The notes under the pieces: generated by a model
Databases searched by the model: none
Told to the model about the DNA's origin: nothing
The model's input: the letters and a program-made list of their open reading frames with translations, nothing else
Assembly: GCA_046706145.1 (NCBI GenBank)
Contig: JBJKPP010000234.1
Span: 1-25,440 of the forward strand
Source of the DNA: JBJKPP01 sp046706145
GTDB taxonomy: Bacteria; Bacteroidota; Ignavibacteria; Ignavibacteriales; Ignavibacteriaceae
Length of the DNA: 25,440 nucleotides
Direction: 5' to 3'
Translations under genes and position numbers: made by a program
Shown: piece after piece, positions 23,327 through 25,440 of the stretch
How the letters are laid out: each line of letters opens with the position of its first letter
How positions within the stretch are numbered: the stretch's first letter is position 1

Positions 23327-24634
23327 ATGAGCACTTTGGATGCAACTCAAAACTCCACTTCAATTCTCCAAGAGGAAAACAAACGGCTGCGAACTGCTGT
23401 TGAAGAACTTTCGGTGTTAAATGAAATAGCAACAGCAATCACATCAATTCAATCCTTAGAACAAATAGTAGATCTTATCGTGCGAAAGTGTGTGAAGAAT
23501 TTGAAAGTTGAGCAGGGTGTCGTAATGCTTCTGGACGAAAAAGATCAGAATAATCCCTTTCATACAATGATAAGAAAACAGGATTCGATAAGTAACATTC
23601 TCCCATACAGACTTGATGCACAATTAACGGGCTGGATGCTAAAAAATAAAAATCCCCTTCTGATTAATGACCTAAAGAATGATACCCGTTTTAAATTCAT
23701 TGTGGAGGAAGATTTTCCTATAAGTTCGTTACTTAGTGTTCCTATGATGCTGAAAGGAAAAATGATAGGATTGCTTACTGTATTCAACAAGAGAACTGAG
23801 AGCGGCTTCACTATAGATGATCAGAGACTTCTGGGCATAATTGCCGCCCAATCTGCTCATGTAATTGAAAATGCCCGCTTGTACCAGGAAGAACAAGCTT
23901 TCAGAAGATTGCAGGAAGAAATGCAGGTTGCCTGCGAAATCCAATTAGATTTACTTCCCAAGTCTAATCCTAACATAAAGGGATATCAAATTGCAGGTAC
24001 AAGTATTCCCGCAAAAGACGTAGGGGGAGACTATTTTGATTTTATAAAGATTGATGATAATAATCTTACTTTTTGTCTTGGCGATATATCTGGAAAAGGA
24101 ATCCCGGCAGCAATCCTAATGTCTAATCTCCAGGCTACACTTCGAGGTCAAACCCTGATGAATAAGGGATGCAAAGAATGTGTTTCTTTTGCAAACGATA
24201 TTCTATACCATAACACTGCACCCACCAAATTTGCCACTCTTTTCTATGCTATCCTGGATAGCTCAAACAATAAAGTTACCTACTGCAATGCAGGCCATAA
24301 TGATCCCCTGCTGATTAGCGACGGAAACAAAATATCTAAACTCACTACAGGTGGAATTGTAGTAGGGATCCAACCTTCTATGCCTTTCGATGAAGCAACG
24401 GTATCTCTGAATAATAATGACTTTATAGTCGTCTTTTCCGACGGCATAACTGAAGCTATGAACATTAACGAAGAAGAATATGGCGATGAAAGACTGCAAT
24501 CAATTCTTATTGAGAACAGAAATGAATCCGCCGAAAAGCTAATACAAATAATTTTGAAAGAAGTCAAACATCATGCGGGAAACCAGCCGCAGATGGATGA
24601 CATGACTATTGTTATTATCAAAAGACAAGAATAA
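23327..24634 (+). CDS. GAF domain SpoIIE/PP2C-type protein serine phosphatase (RsbU-like)
   Basis: A 435-residue cytoplasmic signalling protein with no membrane segment. A coiled-coil-like N-terminus (LQEENKRLRTAVEELSVLNEIATAIT) leads into a GAF sensor domain (about 30-190, SLLSVPMMLKGKMIGLLTVFNKR). A linker helix follows (LQEEMQVACEIQLDLLPKSNP), then a SpoIIE phosphatase domain (about 220-435). Metal-binding Asp residues are visible: Asp235 and Asp238 in DVGGDYFDF, Asp253 in GDISGKG, Asp372 in FSDGITEA and Asp424-Asp425 in QMDDMT. Such enzymes dephosphorylate anti-sigma-factor antagonists (STAS proteins) in partner-switching pathways. No STAS or anti-sigma kinase gene is in the window, so the target is unknown. 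A 7-bp hairpin lies in its leader. Confidence 0.94.
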   Translation: MSTLDATQNSTSILQEENKRLRTAVEELSVLNEIATAITSIQSLEQIVDLIVRKCVKNLKVEQGVVMLLDEKDQNNPFHTMIRKQDSISNILPYRLDAQLTGWMLKNKNPLLINDLKNDTRFKFIVEEDFPISSLLSVPMMLKGKMIGLLTVFNKRTESGFTIDDQRLLGIIAAQSAHVIENARLYQEEQAFRRLQEEMQVACEIQLDLLPKSNPNIKGYQIAGTSIPAKDVGGDYFDFIKIDDNNLTFCLGDISGKGIPAAILMSNLQATLRGQTLMNKGCKECVSFANDILYHNTAPTKFATLFYAILDSSNNKVTYCNAGHNDPLLISDGNKISKLTTGGIVVGIQPSMPFDEATVSLNNNDFIVVFSDGITEAMNINEEEYGDERLQSILIENRNESAEKLIQIILKEVKHHAGNQPQMDDMTIVIIKRQE

Positions 24635-24675
24635 TATTTTAACAAAATTAAATGTACATTTAATTTCCCTGAGTG

Positions 24676-24684
24676 AAAGGAGGG
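24676..24684 (+). promoter_or_regulatory. Strong Shine-Dalgarno site for the ABM-repeat gene
   Basis: AAAGGAGGG stands 7 bases before the ATG at 24692. It is the best ribosome site in the window and suggests high translation of the gene that follows. Confidence 0.75.
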
Positions 24685-24691
24685 TATTTAA

Positions 24692-25440
24692 ATGTTTATG
24701 CGGCTTCTTCAGCTTCAGATAGATTCGACACACATTGACCAATTTAAAAGTTTCTACGAAACTACCGTTTTCCCCCGACTACAAGAAATGCCCGGATGTA
24801 TGTTTGTCGGGCTTATAAAAAGCAAACCCGAAGAAAATGAATTCATCTCTCTAACTTTTTGGGAAAAACAATCTCAAGCGGAAGAGTATGAAAAGAGTGG
24901 CGTATTTCAGAAACTTTTTGATCAGGCAAAACCCTTTCTTTCTGAATCCGCCGAATGGAAAATGCAGCTGTCCAAAGATATGAAACTTGAATATGTCCCG
25001 CCCTCTGACGATCCGAAAATAAAGAAATACACTGTCGCCGTTCAAAACAATGAAGCAGATAAGGTAAAAATTCAATCCTCAGAAATGTTTGTAAGAATTG
25101 TATCTCTTAAAATACAAGATGGTAAGTTGGATGAGTTCAAAGAAATCTACTCCAACATAATAATTCCATCTCTAAGGTCAGTCGAAGGCTGCCGTTATGC
25201 ATTCCTTACCGAGAGCGTGAATGAGAAGAATGAATTCATTTCAGTTACAATATGGGATAAAAAAGAAGATGCTGATAAATACGAAACCAGCGGAAAATAT
25301 GATGAGCTAGTAGATAAAATTAAACATACACTTTCACAATTCTATCTCTGGAAAATGGCATTAGAAAAAGATTACCGTGCAAAAGTTACAACTACCGATG
25401 ATTTAAAAGTTGATCATTACGATATTATCTCCGGGAAAAG
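24692..25440 (+). CDS. Tandem antibiotic-biosynthesis-monooxygenase (ABM) domain protein, 3' end missing
   Basis: 249 complete codons are visible and the frame runs off the right edge. Two ABM-like dimeric alpha/beta-barrel domains occur in tandem (about 3-96 and 133-227). They align throughout: FK..Y near 18-22 and 149-153, GC at 35-36 and 166-167, NEFIS.T.W at 49-57 and 180-188, A..YE.SG at 63-70 and 194-201, and WKM.L.KD at 89-96 and 220-227. The linker also recurs: DDPKIKKY at 106-113 and DDLKVDHY at 236-243, so the period is 130 residues and a third domain may follow. ABM domains act as heme or quinone oxygenases, or only bind ligands; no function can be assigned. It lies 57 bases after the phosphatase gene and is probably co-transcribed. 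No signal peptide is present. Confidence 0.85.
   Translation, partial: MFMRLLQLQIDSTHIDQFKSFYETTVFPRLQEMPGCMFVGLIKSKPEENEFISLTFWEKQSQAEEYEKSGVFQKLFDQAKPFLSESAEWKMQLSKDMKLEYVPPSDDPKIKKYTVAVQNNEADKVKIQSSEMFVRIVSLKIQDGKLDEFKEIYSNIIIPSLRSVEGCRYAFLTESVNEKNEFISVTIWDKKEDADKYETSGKYDELVDKIKHTLSQFYLWKMALEKDYRAKVTTTDDLKVDHYDIISGK

Noticed and set aside
1..25440. Search for tRNAs, rRNAs, insertion sequences, phage genes, toxin-antitoxin or defence genes
   Set aside because: I saw no sequence supporting any of these; gene content and orientation look like a stable chromosomal core region followed by ordinary accessory metabolic and signalling genes.

Overview
The window is about 25.4 kb of AT-rich bacterial chromosome. 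The genes are mostly housekeeping, and I see no phage, insertion sequence, CRISPR array, tRNA or rRNA. Protein character suggests the Bacteroidota/Chlorobi (FCB) group: an RNase G with an acidic insert in its S1 domain, a short TruB, a LolA-type carrier beside a YbhN-type membrane protein, and Gram-negative signal peptides. Several clear Shine-Dalgarno sequences (rpsO, nusA, the last gene) and repeated TTG starts fit Ignavibacteria or a relative better than Bacteroidia, whose genes rarely use Shine-Dalgarno sites. This placement is inference from gene content and style, not from a database comparison.

Positions 1-16542 are all on the minus strand. Read in the direction of transcription they are: a small lipoprotein, then the classic translation/RNA operon rimP-nusA-infB-rbfA-truB-ribF-rpsO-pnp, then (after a 208-base gap) rng-gcvT-comB-ftsK-lolA and the start of a flippase-like membrane protein that runs off the window. 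Spacing is tight throughout, including a 23-base rbfA/truB overlap and a 14-base lolA/flippase overlap. A compact GC-rich hairpin followed by a T-run sits only 11 bases before the rimP start. It looks like an attenuator controlling the whole nusA operon.

Positions 16543-16963 are a divergent, gene-poor spacer. From 16964 on, all genes are on the plus strand: an exported alpha/beta hydrolase, a DUF1003 membrane protein, a divergent TrpF-like (beta/alpha)8 protein, a VOC-fold metalloprotein, glycogen phosphorylase, a GAF-SpoIIE (PP2C-type) phosphatase, and a truncated protein built of tandem antibiotic-biosynthesis-monooxygenase (ABM) repeats.

The gene-level content is mostly well known. The items that deserve a second look are the rimP leader hairpin, the TrpF paralogue that has lost substrate-binding motifs while keeping its catalytic residues, the tandem ABM-repeat protein with a 130-residue period, and two different inverted-repeat elements placed just after stop codons. 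One of those elements includes five 8-bp tandem units.
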